NCBI RefSeq assembly: GCF_016802725.1
Contig: NC_052672.1
Span: forward strand, 10,054,710 to 10,118,709
Direction: 5' to 3'
Source of the DNA: Solenopsis invicta
Lineage: Eukaryota > Arthropoda > Insecta > Hymenoptera > Formicidae
DNA length: 64,000 bases
In this document: positions 50,101 to 61,890 of the stretch, piece by piece
Numbering within the stretch: position 1 is the stretch's first letter
Layout of the letters: every line of letters begins with the position of its first letter
Made by a program: the position numbers and the translations under genes
Notes under the pieces: model-generated
The model's input: only the letters and a program-made list of their open reading frames with translations
What the model was told of the DNA's origin: nothing
The model's database searches: none

Positions 50101-53100
50101 GAGAATTATCTTAAGTAGTGCACAACCGTATAATGCAATACTCAAACAAATTGGACCTGAAATTACATGTGTAGATGTATTGAGCAAAATTTTATATCAC
50201 AATTCTAGTTAAAATTATGAAGATACAATAATTGCTGATTTATTTGTCTATTGTTAATCAGAAAAAAATCTATTTTGTTACAATAATGAATGTATGAGGA
50301 TGAATTAACGCAATACATTGACCGTATTATTTTACAAATGTGTAAAATAATACGGTCAATGTATTACGTTAATTTATTTAACGGGAAAGAGAGAGTTGCG
50401 TTTCCTTGTTTTCCTACAACAGTATAGTACGTAATAAAATTCTTTAGTAACGCTTAATGCTTATCGTGCGATAATCCGATAATTTTCCGAATAAACAGCC
50501 ATTGATCACATCAGCATTGTTTCTTTATTATTAATCTAATCGATATTGCAACAATAACATTGACATTTCTCAGTATTTTTATCATTCGTAATTTCATAAG
50601 AAACAAGAATAAGAAATTTTCAAAAACAAGAGTAAAGAATTTTTTTAATTGTTTATTTATTTTAAAATTATTATAAGCTTACTTTTATTATAGGATCACT
50701 TACTTTAATTTACTTTTAAATTACAAAAAAGTATTTATGATTTTTACTGTTTTTCACTTTTAAATTACAAAGAAGTATGTATGATTTTTACTTTGATATT
50801 TTAATTATAATCTATTTTGCATGACGCACGACTCATCTTATGTTACATTAATAGGTAAGAGTTACTGAATGCGTATAGGTTTGTTAATTTTTTATTAATT
50901 TATGTAGCTGATATATATAATAATGCAATTTTATAATTTTTATTTTAATTTTCATAAAAGAAGACATGATATTTTACATTTATACATGTGTATACATATT
51001 TACATTTATTATAAACATGAAATCGACATTTTTATAAAATCTGTCAAGTGTCCTAAATTGTTTCACTACAAATTTGATCACAATAAATATTATTAATGTA
51101 AGATTGATAATTAATAATAGCAAAACCAAAATAATGGATGAGAGTTTATTTCGGTATCTGACTTTTTAGCCATGATATGAAGGATATAAAGGATTCAAAT
51201 ATATAGTTTTACTTTTCGCTTATGATGACAAAGTCATTATTCGTAGTTTAAGGTTATTGACACAGTGTAATTTATTCTAATAGATGACACTAAATGTATG
51301 TATATAGGGTGTTTTGTTTTAATTGTCCACTTTAAATTTTTCAAAATAATGCATTTTCAAAGAAAATGTTTTAAACAAAATTTGTATAATTTAAAGGAGA
51401 ACAAATAATAAAATTATTCTCTTCATTCTACCGCTTAACGATTGAACCACCGATTGGGCCTGCAACGCTACCTCAGAAGTTCTCAGCTTTAATTTTACAT
51501 AGCATGGCTAAAAAATAAGATATTGAAATAAAACAAATGCAATTTATAAGAAATGAAGAATACATTCAGAATATCTGATAAGAATTTCTAGATAACATTA
51601 ATCTTTTTTATAAAAAAAATCTCAAACATTGCAAAAAAGGCATTTTTTACATATTAAATCTTAATTATTTTGGAAACCTGATATTCTGGTGAAATTTGAT
51701 TTATGGCATTTAATTTTCAACACCTAAAAATGTATAAGAAACACCTTGTCTGATTTAAAATAATTTTTGACTATAATGTTATTAATAAAATAAGTACTAG
51801 TTTGTCATTCCTTAGATTTTTAATTATTTTGTTTCATAAATTTGATTTCAAAGGCGATATGATTTAGAAAATTTACAGATACGATTTTGGCAATTCGTCA
51901 AGCCTAAATCGTACTTTCTGCAGCATGTTGCAGAAAGGTTTATAAGAAATTTATTTGTTATTGATGAAAGATTAAAGACTTGTAGTAATGTATATCTGAA
52001 ATGGATATTTTGGATTAAACTACAATTTCTAACGTTTATTTAATAAGGCGATATGCATTTGGTAACTTTCTCCTGTTTTCTATTTTACTATTTAAGTAAT
52101 TGTCACAATTAATCACGGTGCTTTTGTATAATTATATTTCATGAATGAACCAGTGACAATTGTTTCCTAAGTTTTTGAAATCATTCGTTTTTTACTGTTC
52201 TGATAAGAATATTTTACCGTCATTGTTTGCAACTATGTCAATGGCTAGTGACTTGTTCACAATTATCTAAAACAGTAATAGTAACTTTACCGTTTTTTTT
52301 TTACTTTTTTTCTTTAGCAATCGCGCTGCATCATCTTTATTTCCGGTACAATTATGAGTATTGTTTGGTGCATTCATGAATGATCTCAATGTGAATTTTG
52401 TAAATTGTGTTAAATTTAACGAGAATGTGGTTGACAAGTTTTAATATATTCTTATTTATCGATACAGGAAGCAGAATCTTTCGTTCTTTACAGAAACCTG
52501 TGTCGCAAGAATTATACCAATGACAAATGATCGCAGAAAACAATTAGTCGACAGTTATGATAGTGCACTATGACGAGTAACAAAAGTCATTCGACGCCTT
52601 TTATGAAGCGTTATCTCAAAATCACGTATTCACAAACATGGATGATGATGTATCCCCGCATTATACGTTGATGATTATTATTTCAAGCAGAAACAGAAGA
52701 AAAATTTACACGCCACAGTCAACACGTTTTTATGTACTATAATTTCGATGAAACAGCTGTCATGACAAATGCAAAATAACATATTTGCCTATTTTAATTT
52801 TTACATTATTGCAGCGTTAATTTTAATTCTGTTAAATTATAAAGAATATTATCTATATATTGTGTATGAAATTGTCGCTCTACAATAATGCGAAAGTAAT
52901 TAGAATAGATAACAATATTTTTTGCATTTGTTATGACAGTTGTTTCATCGAAAATACAGTAGACAAAATACTTGTCGACTGGCAGCAAATGTATTTGAAT
53001 GGTAAATCATACATCAGATTTGATAGAATCAACTTGAAATGGCGTACTTTTGTTTATATGAATTGAATCTTTCAATACATTCTTATTAGAAGACAAATAT

Positions 53101-54114
53101 GTTATTATCTATTAGATAATATGGATCAGATATCCACATTAGCACATAAAAATAGAAAGTTTTTATATTTTATTTGCAAGTAGAAATGTATAAATTTCAC
53201 ACATTGCTTGTCGAAAACTCTTAATCGCTGATCGAAGTAATCAAAATGAAAAAAAAATAATTGAAAAGTTGATTCACTAATTGTAAGTAGAATTTTTTAT
53301 GTGTTCTGTATAACCGTCGCAATATTGATTATTTTACGTAACTTCTAGATTAGAAGACTTATCGGAAATTTACGATGCAGTTTGATAAGACGATGCGAAT
53401 CAAGTTTGTCGCAACGTAATTGCTAACTTGTGTAAGGAAAAAAATAATAAATTGTATTAATAAGAAAAGATATATAATTAAAATTCTAAAAACAAGATCA
53501 ATTATGTCGAAACTTTTCCGTAATTTCTTTTCTTCGAGTAATCGTAAACTTGACATTAATGCATTTAACCAGCACTTAAGAAATTATATTATAAACGTCG
53601 TCGCACTTAAATTAAACAAAAAGATGAATTTTTTCCTAGACAACGAGTTATTTGTATTTGTACTTTACATATTTTTTGATTATTCATTTTATGAACTTTC
53701 TGAGTTATTTTCTTCCTTCAAGTTCCTAAGGCGTTAACTCACGAACGATAATAGTATGGTTATTTATTTTATATTGCTTTCTCAGTCTCTCATTCCTCTT
53801 TTATGTGTGATTATTTTCTCAGCATTTCTCGTCTCACACCATCGTAACTCAAGCACTTTGTCAATCTTGTCAATTTCAACCTATCACATTCGATTTCTTA
53901 TCATGCAAACCGCGCAATTGCGCGTCCTTTTGCCTCCAATCGTAATTGATGTAGATATTGAGCGAATTTTCGAACATTTAACGAGGTACTCGAACAAATG
54001 TCGCTTCTCCTCGAAGTCACCGTTATTTCGTCGATGTGTAATCATTGTGACAGACACGACGAAGAGAGGACGGGGTTAAGGGATAGCCAGATTCTCAATG
54101 AGTTACTCCTCCGA
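50101..54114. other. AT-rich intergenic region
   Basis: No supported gene. It holds a near-perfect hairpin at 50303-50374 and a segment (about 51307-51753) whose ends GGTGTTT and AAACACC face each other like a degraded transposon. Short open frames at 53.4-53.7 kb are Leu/Phe/Asn-rich and lack motifs. Confidence 0.5.
50303..50374. repeat. Near-perfect 34-bp hairpin
   Basis: The left arm 50303-50336 and right arm 50341-50374 are complementary at 33 of 34 positions around a 4-nt loop (AATG). The stem core is CAATACATTGACCGTATTAT. Confidence 0.95.
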
Positions 54115-54124
54115 GGGACTTCCC
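54115..54124 (+). promoter_or_regulatory. NF-kappaB (kappaB) site upstream of PGRP 1
   Basis: GGGACTTCCC matches the classical kappaB consensus GGGRNYYYCC at every position and lies 95 bp before the PGRP start codon. Insect immune genes are commonly induced through such sites by Dorsal/Dif- or Relish-type factors (family knowledge). Actual binding is inferred. Confidence 0.7.
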
Positions 54125-54144
54125 GGCGACCATTCGGTTTTTCG

Positions 54145-54183
54145 TTTAAAAGCGGACGCGGCATCACGACAGTTATCCAGTTT
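54145..54183 (+). promoter_or_regulatory. Candidate core promoter of PGRP 1
   Basis: TTTAAAAG (54145-54152) is TATA-like, and CCAGTTT around 54177-54183 resembles an arthropod initiator about 33 bp downstream. This would put transcription start near 54179, 40 bp before the start codon. Confidence 0.4.
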
Positions 54184-54218
54184 CACTTTTGATACGCGCT
54201 GTAACGGTGTCAACCACC

Positions 54219-56709
54219 ATGAGGTCGTCCTCCTGCTTCATTCGTTTGTACGCGCTGTGCACTTTCGCACTTCTCAGCCTCCTCGAGCATTCGGTGCTCG
54301 CCGTTCCCATTGATAACATAAATTGCACCAATGCAACTGGTAAGCAAGCCATTTGAGAATCAAAGATTTCGGTACAAAAAATATATCGCGTTCACATAAT
54401 TAATTCTTCGCTCAAGAAAACCGTGTGACATCGCTAGTAATATATATTATAGAAAATCGCGTAGTAGATATTTATAAAAACATTTATAGTATATGATAAA
54501 ACAGTAATTTCTCTTTTGCTATTCATAATAAATATTATCTACAGCAGAGTAGCTTTTCGTAATATTATTATTTTTGGCTGTTACGGTTCTTTTAATATCA
54601 AGATTGATCTTCATTGGTCTAGATTCTTTTTCGATCGTTCTTGTACACGTAAATCGATATCTCTTGAAACAGGTGTTTCATACTTCTTTCAATCTATCCG
54701 ATAATGAGCATTCTGCATTTAAATTTTCTGCATTACTTCTTACGTATGCAAATGTATAATAAAAAAAAAAGTATTTACAAATTCATATCAGTGCCAAATT
54801 AATTTTTATTTAACTTTTATTATTATATTATACACGATCTGTGATTTTTTTGAAGTCTTATTGGCGTATACTTAAACTATCGTGAATCATCTGTATGCAA
54901 ACTAAAATGTTTAATCGTCATAATAAAGTCAACATTTAGATATAAGTATAATAAATGCGCAACTCACAACTACGCAACTTTTGCTAAAAGTATCTACACT
55001 TGCGACGAAGTCGTAATCGTCAGTGGCATAGTGTACACATGATAATGTTAAGACGCTCGAAATAAAATAAAATATAAAACGAATCAGTTAAAAAGTGTAC
55101 GCTTATGTGATACAGCATCGACTCCGAAGTTCGAAAACTTTTTATAGTGCCCCAATGAGAGAAAACGGTCTTCTTTTTAAAGTGCGTTATAAATTTACAT
55201 TCTCCATTAATTTGCTTATTGTTAATCAAATCATGTATCATATCGATGATTCATTTGTGATATGTGTATCAAAAGAAAGTATAAAAGAGTCGTGATAAAA
55301 CGTGCGACACAGTATAGTGCAAGGAACAATTCTGCGCTCCGCGTGACACGCGATAATTAGTCAGTATTTTTCCAGAGTTTTCTGCCACATCTACGAGACT
55401 CTCGTCTCCTTCTGAGCCAAAATTATTTTACGACTCGGGCAATCTATCACCGTATCTCAAGGACGAAATAATTTCTGCGCGATAGAAGTATATTTGCAAT
55501 TGCGCAACTAATTGTTGAAAACGTGTTTGCTAACTCGTTAGCTGGCTCCAATTTATACCTGTTAAGTTCTGTGTTGCCTGTCCTGCACGACGATGGAGGA
55601 AAGCCGTAATTCTTTATCATTATTATTATTATTAAGAATTCATGAAATATTAAATAGCAATTACGCACGCTAGTTAATTTTTTTTGTCGCTTTTTAGGCC
55701 ATCCAACTTTCAAAGAGTTAATTTAATTCAAGAGTAATTTATTACGAATGAGAACAGATGGATTTTTGATAACAGAGTGCCCGAGAATTGTCAGCCGAAA
55801 GGAATGGAAAGCCAGGAAGCGCCTCAATTTCGAGATAATGCCGATTACACCAACACCGTACGTGGTGATCCATCACGGCGGCATACGTAAATACTGTCGG
55901 GATCAGGAGACGTGCTCTTCGATAGTTAGATCCTATCAGAACTTACATATGGACGAAAATGGCTGGTGGGACATTGGCTATAATTTCCTCATTGGCGAGG
56001 ACGGCAACGTCTATGAGGGTCGCGGCTGGGACTACACGGGTGCGCATGCACCTGGATACAACACCCAGAGTATTGGCATTTGCTTCATGGGAGACTTTAG
56101 CGGTAATTAAGACATTGCAAATATAATTCATATATTACTGGATATCTACGGATCAAGTTCCATTTGAGAAAAGATTAATAATAATTGTCACGTTTACCTT
56201 GTTGGGAAAATCCTAGTTTCTGCTTTTTCTGTATTACAATTAAAAGATTAAATTGCATACAACAAGAATAAATCATTACTTAAAATTTCAAGAATGCTAT
56301 CTCAAAATGAATTTACTGGAAAAAGTTCGTTATTTGCGTAAACATGTGCGAGACATGTTTTTTTGAGATATCGCTTTGGAGAAAGTCTCCTGCGTCAGAA
56401 GACATTGTGTGACGCACGTAAATGTGTGATTTCGCAGACTTTCTTCCCAACGCGGCTGCCCTGAAGACGTTGAACGAGCTGATAGCTTGCGGGGTTTCAC
56501 TTGGCAAGATAAAGAACAGCTACAATGTGATCGGTCATCGACAAACACGGATCACGGAATGCCCTGGCGAGAGATTTTATAAGTATGTGGTTACCCTACC
56601 CGGTTGGACCGCGGATCCAATACCTCACAATCGTTCGACCACGACCACGATGATGCCAAGTGTACAGGGCATCGCAGAGGGGACTAGCCAATCGAACATT
56701 CGATCATGA
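54219..56709 (+). CDS. Secreted peptidoglycan recognition protein 1 (predicted amidase)
   Basis: Three exons: 54219-54339, 55776-56102 and 56438-56709, phases 1 and 1, 239 residues. PGRPs bind bacterial peptidoglycan; those with intact zinc sites cleave it as N-acetylmuramoyl-L-alanine amidases. Residues 1-28 are a signal peptide, and about 41-205 form the PGRP/amidase_2 domain. Visible motifs: RKEW, VVIHHGG, WWDIGYNFLIGEDGNVYEGR, TGAHAPGYN and IGHRQTRITECPG. The zinc ligands are predicted as His73 or His74, His183 and Cys191, with Tyr109 as catalytic helper. A Ser/Thr-rich tail of about 30 residues follows the domain. There is no transmembrane segment, so it is a short, secreted PGRP. The upstream kappaB site suggests immune induction. 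Confidence 0.95.
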
Positions 56710-59412
56710 TAATATTTCTAGCTCGTTGTCACGTAAACCACAATTCTAGTGAATTCTAAGTATAGAACAGACATTTGACGTAACAAAGAACTGTAAGTAC
56801 AGCAAAATTTTTATTTTTTATTAAAAAGGATACTTACAGTTATATTTTACATTGATCTACGTTGATCTACAATTCTTTTTCTTTTCTTTTTTTATAAAAC
56901 GAGTCTGATCGTCATTGTGTTAGTAACAAAAATTCCGCTTATACGTTATTTAATAAGCGGAGTTTAGTTTTGTATTGTATATATATAATAGTTTTTTTTG
57001 GTACGCTAGATACCACATATAACCGCTACTACCTCTGCTATTATTACGAAACATTTTCGCTACCATGAACGGTCATTTAAATACAAGAAAAACGACTTTC
57101 CTCATTTAGCGACGGTGATTCCCCCGACGTACACCCGGGGACAATTATGCCTATTCACTTGAATTTAGCAGCGTTTCGATTTCCATATAGGATGTGTAAA
57201 AAATCCAGAATGTAGCTAACTTCAAATGGATAGACATTATTGTTCTCGTGTTCACAAAGTGACTCATATACTAGAAGTAACTCCCCGCGTAAAGTTATAC
57301 ACAGGGTTGGGTAGTAACTAGTTGGCAAGTTAAAAGTTTAATTATAAAACTGAAAAGTTCATAACTTTTAATTTAGCTTGATTTTAATTTTTCAAAAATA
57401 ACTTTAACTAGTTATTACACATAAACTTAATTTATTAAATTTCTCCTAAGTTAAAAATTTATCTATGTAAAAAAAATTATAAAAAAGTACGTTCCTGTAT
57501 ATAAAAAAAACAGTATTTCTTTGTTATTTCATATAAACTTAATTTACAAATAAAATATTAAACTTGTTTGATAATCTACATTATAATTGTTTTGAGTAAT
57601 CTAACTTTGAAAACGTACTTACGAATTTCTAATATAATATACTAATAATGCGTTTTAAAATTAACCTTTAATTTAACTTAATCTTATTACCTCTAATCTA
57701 ACGTAATTTTAATTAATTAATTTTTTGTTTTTATAACTTAACGTAACTAAATTAATTTTATAACTTTAGTTAAAAGAATATATTAACTTACCCAACCCTA
57801 CTTATACGTAATAACAATTAAGACGCTATCAAGAAAATTGTCATTAGTTAAAATACCAAGTACACAACTTTATATACATGCAGCTTATGTGCATAACGTT
57901 TTGGACAGATCGTAAAAAAAAGCAAACAAATTATAAAGCATATGATGTAGATATCTCTCACGCAAGTTCGACAAACGAGATCAATGTCACTCCCGTCTTG
58001 GTTCGCGTGCCAGTCGTACTTTTTACATGGTTATGCTCGTTACAACGATATACGTGCTCTAAGGTCACGGTCTTTGGATTTAATTAGAGACAATGGTAAT
58101 CGGAATATCACGGTGCTGCACACGATTGTCTTTGGCATAATTTCGCATGAATTACTTCGATAATATTTTCTTAGATATTCTGTTTTATAATGTATGTACA
58201 TACATAGTGCAAATTACAACGACAAATTTCACGGACCTTGAATGTACGATTGAATTAGAAAATATACTGGCAATTCAAATGAGAGAATCGCACATACATT
58301 ATGGTTTTTAGAAAATTATTTCTAAGTCGACAAAATTATTTTTTAAAAACTGAAAAAATTACATTCGTCTGATAAACGCTGATCTGCTTACTGCATTCCT
58401 TAATCTCGCACTGCAGACAGCGACGAGCTATTTTCATACCTCAGGATAATAAACTGAAAAAAAGACAACAATTTGTTAATCAATCACGAAAATTATGTAT
58501 GAATCTTCCGGGGATTTCCATAAAAGTATCGTTGTTTTACCAGACAGATGAAATCGGTAAGATAATCGGAATCGCATAATGTAACACAATCGCAACTTCA
58601 TTACCATAATACCATATGCTGTTTTTCGAGCAAAGTTCAGGGAGATCAGATAAGAACTCAAGTTGAGATTTAGCATTTCTGCTTGTGTTAATCAAAGTTT
58701 CGATCAGCGCAATCAAATCGAAACATTGGTACGTGTTTGTCAATATTGCAGCATATAATGGATAAATCAGCATGTGAAAGCTTATTAATGTTCCTTAAAA
58801 GAGCCTGTTCCTTTTAAGTTATACGAATGATTAATGAATATATCTTGTTTTTATCATTTTCCATTTACTTAAAATATATGTGATCATCGCGTTATTTTGC
58901 ATCTTTCATCAGCTAATAATAGATGTCTCTGTATATATTAGTATTTATGTAAAATAATAAAATAAATATGTATTATAAAATCCTTCTTATTTATAATAAA
59001 TTTAAATGTAAACATTAGACCTACACAATTTGTGTCAAATAATTAAATTTACCATTATCAACTATTTCAAGATTGAGTGTTGATAAAAATTTATCTTGAA
59101 TTATTTAATTATTTAATAAGTTATTTTAATGATAAACTTCTGAATTATACCAATTTTATCATAAAAAATATAAATATACGTATACAAATCAACATTTCAA
59201 TCAAATAATTTGAACTATTATCGGTACTAAAATTTCTGTTAGTTTGTTCCCTCTTCCTCCTTATCCATAAGTCAATAGCTTATCTAGAAACTCACAAAGA
59301 AGTCCGGAATTACGTCAGTATGTGTGTATATGGACACATAAAGAATATATCACTTATAGGCCATATGGTCAGAGATCGTGGCCCGAGAGCAATCTTAAAT
59401 TAAGAGTGTTCA
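56710..59412. other. Intergenic region between the two PGRP genes
   Basis: No coding exon found. It contains the hAT-like MITE at 57302-57800. An ATTAAA near 56820 may serve as the PGRP 1 poly(A) signal. The rest is AT-rich. Confidence 0.5.
57302..57800. mobile_element. hAT-like MITE, CAGGGTTGGGTA ends
   Basis: The left end CAGGGTTGGGTAGTAACTAG and the right inverse (TAGGGTTGGGTAAGTTAATA) are terminal inverted repeats, with AGTTAAAAGT/ACTTTTAACT-type motifs inside. The flanks GTTATACA (57294-57301) and CTTATACG (57801-57808) agree at six of eight positions, consistent with an aged 8-bp target duplication. Confidence 0.75.
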
Positions 59413-59445
59413 TATAATGCATATCAAGTCGCATGCGACATCAGT
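59413..59445 (+). promoter_or_regulatory. TATA + initiator core promoter of PGRP 2
   Basis: TATAAT begins at 59413, and the arthropod initiator TCAGT occupies 59441-59445, so the +1 adenine (59443) is 30 bp from the TATA start, the textbook spacing. The start codon follows 21 bp later. No kappaB consensus was seen in the 250 bp upstream. Confidence 0.6.
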
Positions 59446-59463
59446 ATCGTTTTACAAGTCAAA

Positions 59464-61502
59464 ATGTACATTGCAACGACGACAACATTAATCTTCGTGA
59501 CGACCTACGTGTCACTCGTCGTCCAGGAGACTACTGCCAGTAATTCATTAAATATATTTATATTACGAGTTAAATCATGAACTTTGTCTGGTGTCTTTGT
59601 GCATATTTCTCACAATTACGATAACTGTAAAAAATTATTTTAGAAGAATATTTTGGATAGTATAATTTTTCTTAATTTTTCAAAGATAGATTGACATAAA
59701 TTATTTTATGGTATTTATAGTATTTTTACAATATTCTATGTTATATATAGATACACTCTCTAAATCTTGTAGAATGAAATGTCCCACTAAAAGAACAAAT
59801 GGAGTCTATGTAATTTTTCGAGTAATTTTTTACTCTACGAGATTTAGTAGAGAAGGTATAAAATAATTGTAATTTTGCGAACGTATAAAGTTATTGTAAA
59901 ATTAAGCGCTATTAATAAATAAGTTTTCTATTTCTACATTAGACGTTTCAACATTACGTTTTCTTGATCAATTAAAACTCATTATACTACAATTTATAAA
60001 AAAGCACTAATTAGCGATTGCTTAATTAATGTTCCGTGATAAGTGTTGTAATTAAATCTATGTGCATAAAATATATTTATCGACATGATAAATTATTGTG
60101 AAAAATTATTTCAAGATTTTCAAGGTAACAGCCGTTATGTTAATGCAATAACATATTTATTGGTCATTACAAATATTTGCATTTTGAATAATTTTTCTCT
60201 CAAGCTAAAATACGATAATCAATGAAAGGAATTTTGACATTTGCAGAAATGTTGTCTTTGCTATGCTTAAGAATATTTTTTTATGTATATTTGTATATTT
60301 TTGTTGCAAGGAAAAATTAGAGAAATGCACATAATTGTTCTGTAATAACATCCAATTTTTAATATCCAAGTATATATTCAACAGTATATAAAAACTGTTT
60401 CCCGCTAAGCAATATAAAATATTCTGTTCACGTGAAATAAAATATAAATAAAAAAGACATATAAAAAGCATGTGCTCGTAAACTTCTGTGTTTGCCATCT
60501 GGAAAAAAGCAATTGTGTGAAATACGTAATATTTTACATTTAAAGATCTATTGGTAGTAGCTTTTTTAAGTTTAATTAAATAAATATTATAATTAAAATT
60601 TATTTGATTAATTTAATTTTAATTTGTTGTTATTTTTACATAAAGCACATACAATAATTTATTTCTAATTTTAATTGTTTTTTTTAGACTTGAATATCAT
60701 TTCTAGAGCGCAATGGGGCGCTAGAGCACCAAAAACAGAAGCTTCTCCTCTCACGTTAAAACCAGCACCTTTCGTAATCATTCATCATTCGGATACCTCC
60801 GGTTGTGAAGTTCAAGCTATATGTCAGTTAAAAGCAAGACAGTTCCAGGTAATTAATATCATAAAACTTTTTGAACATCAAATCTTGTAACTATAGATTG
60901 TAAGTTATAGTTCATACAACTATTTATGATTTGATGAAGCAATAGATTAGAATAATATATCCTAATGTATTTTTTAAGATCATTTTTATTTTGATTATTA
61001 TCTTGCCTTTTAATAAATAATAAATTTAATGATACTTATATGTGTAGTGATTATCAAATTTTATTTCAAGACTTATCACATGAATACTAAAGGATGGGAT
61101 GATATTGGCTATAATTTCCTAGTCGGCGAAGACGGAAATATTTACGAGGGTCGCGGATGGGGCAAGAAAGGCGCTCATTCTAAACCTTACAATAGTAAGA
61201 GTATTGGAATTTGCATCATTGGAAATTACACAAGTAAGGAATATCGGAGATAATATGGATTTGTTATTAGTATTGTTTGTACATAACATGTTTCTTTAAA
61301 ATACTTTTTTTTATTAGACCGAACACCAAATGCAGCGGCGGTACGAGCAGTGACTAATTTGATTACTCATGGTGTAGAAAACAACGAAATAAAGAGTGAT
61401 TATAAGCTTTTAGGACACCGACAAACCTGGGCAACCAATTGCCCCGGAGATAGTCTTTATACAATGATGAAATCGTGGCCTAAATGGACAGAAAATGTAT
61501 AA
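59464..61502 (+). CDS. Secreted peptidoglycan recognition protein 2 (predicted amidase)
   Basis: Four exons: 59464-59539, 60688-60848, 61071-61233 and 61318-61502, phases 1, 0 and 1, 194 residues. Signal peptide about 1-25; PGRP/amidase_2 domain about 27-190. Motifs: ISRAQWGAR, FVIIHHSDTSGC, GWDDIGYNFLVGEDGNIYEG, GAHSKPYNSKSIGICIIG and LLGHRQTWATNCPGD. The zinc ligands are predicted as His58 or His59, His167 and Cys175, with Tyr93. The cysteine (instead of the serine of non-catalytic PGRPs) predicts amidase activity. It is a compact short-type PGRP, without the Ser/Thr tail of its upstream paralogue. It shares one intron position with that gene (before the PNAA motif) but has an extra intron between QFQ and TYHM. 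Confidence 0.95.
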
Positions 61503-61721
61503 ACGAAATGCATTTAATATAACGTAAAAATTTTTTTTAACAGTGTTTTTGTCACGATCAGAACGATCGAGATTTTGTAATCGATTAACGATTATACAAA
61601 CATTTATGAGCCTTGCAGCATCTTTAACTCCGTAAACTCAAAATTCGCATTATTGCTAATTTTATATTTACTAATGTAGGCCGTATCAGTGAACTAATTA
61701 ATACGTAAGTTTATTGGGAAA

Positions 61722-61727
61722 AATAAA
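61722..61727 (+). terminator. Polyadenylation signal of PGRP 2
   Basis: AATAAA lies 220 nt after the PGRP 2 stop. The neighbouring convergent gene has a minus-strand AATAAA at 61775-61770, so the two transcripts would end almost back to back. Confidence 0.5.
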
Positions 61728-61890
61728 TCAAACAGTTTTTGTTTATGCATATGTGCATATAAATATAATTTTATTTTATTTTTTATATACTAGCACATAT
61801 AAAATAGGAATTTAACATTATTATTGGCGATTAAGCATTAGTGTGTGTGTGAAGTTGATAAGAATTAAGTACATAATTTTTATATGGTTA

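Noticed and set aside
51307..51753. Tc1/mariner-like element with GGTGTTT ends
   Set aside because: End similarity is too short (about 7-10 bp) and no target duplication is clear; kept only as a note in the intergenic entry.
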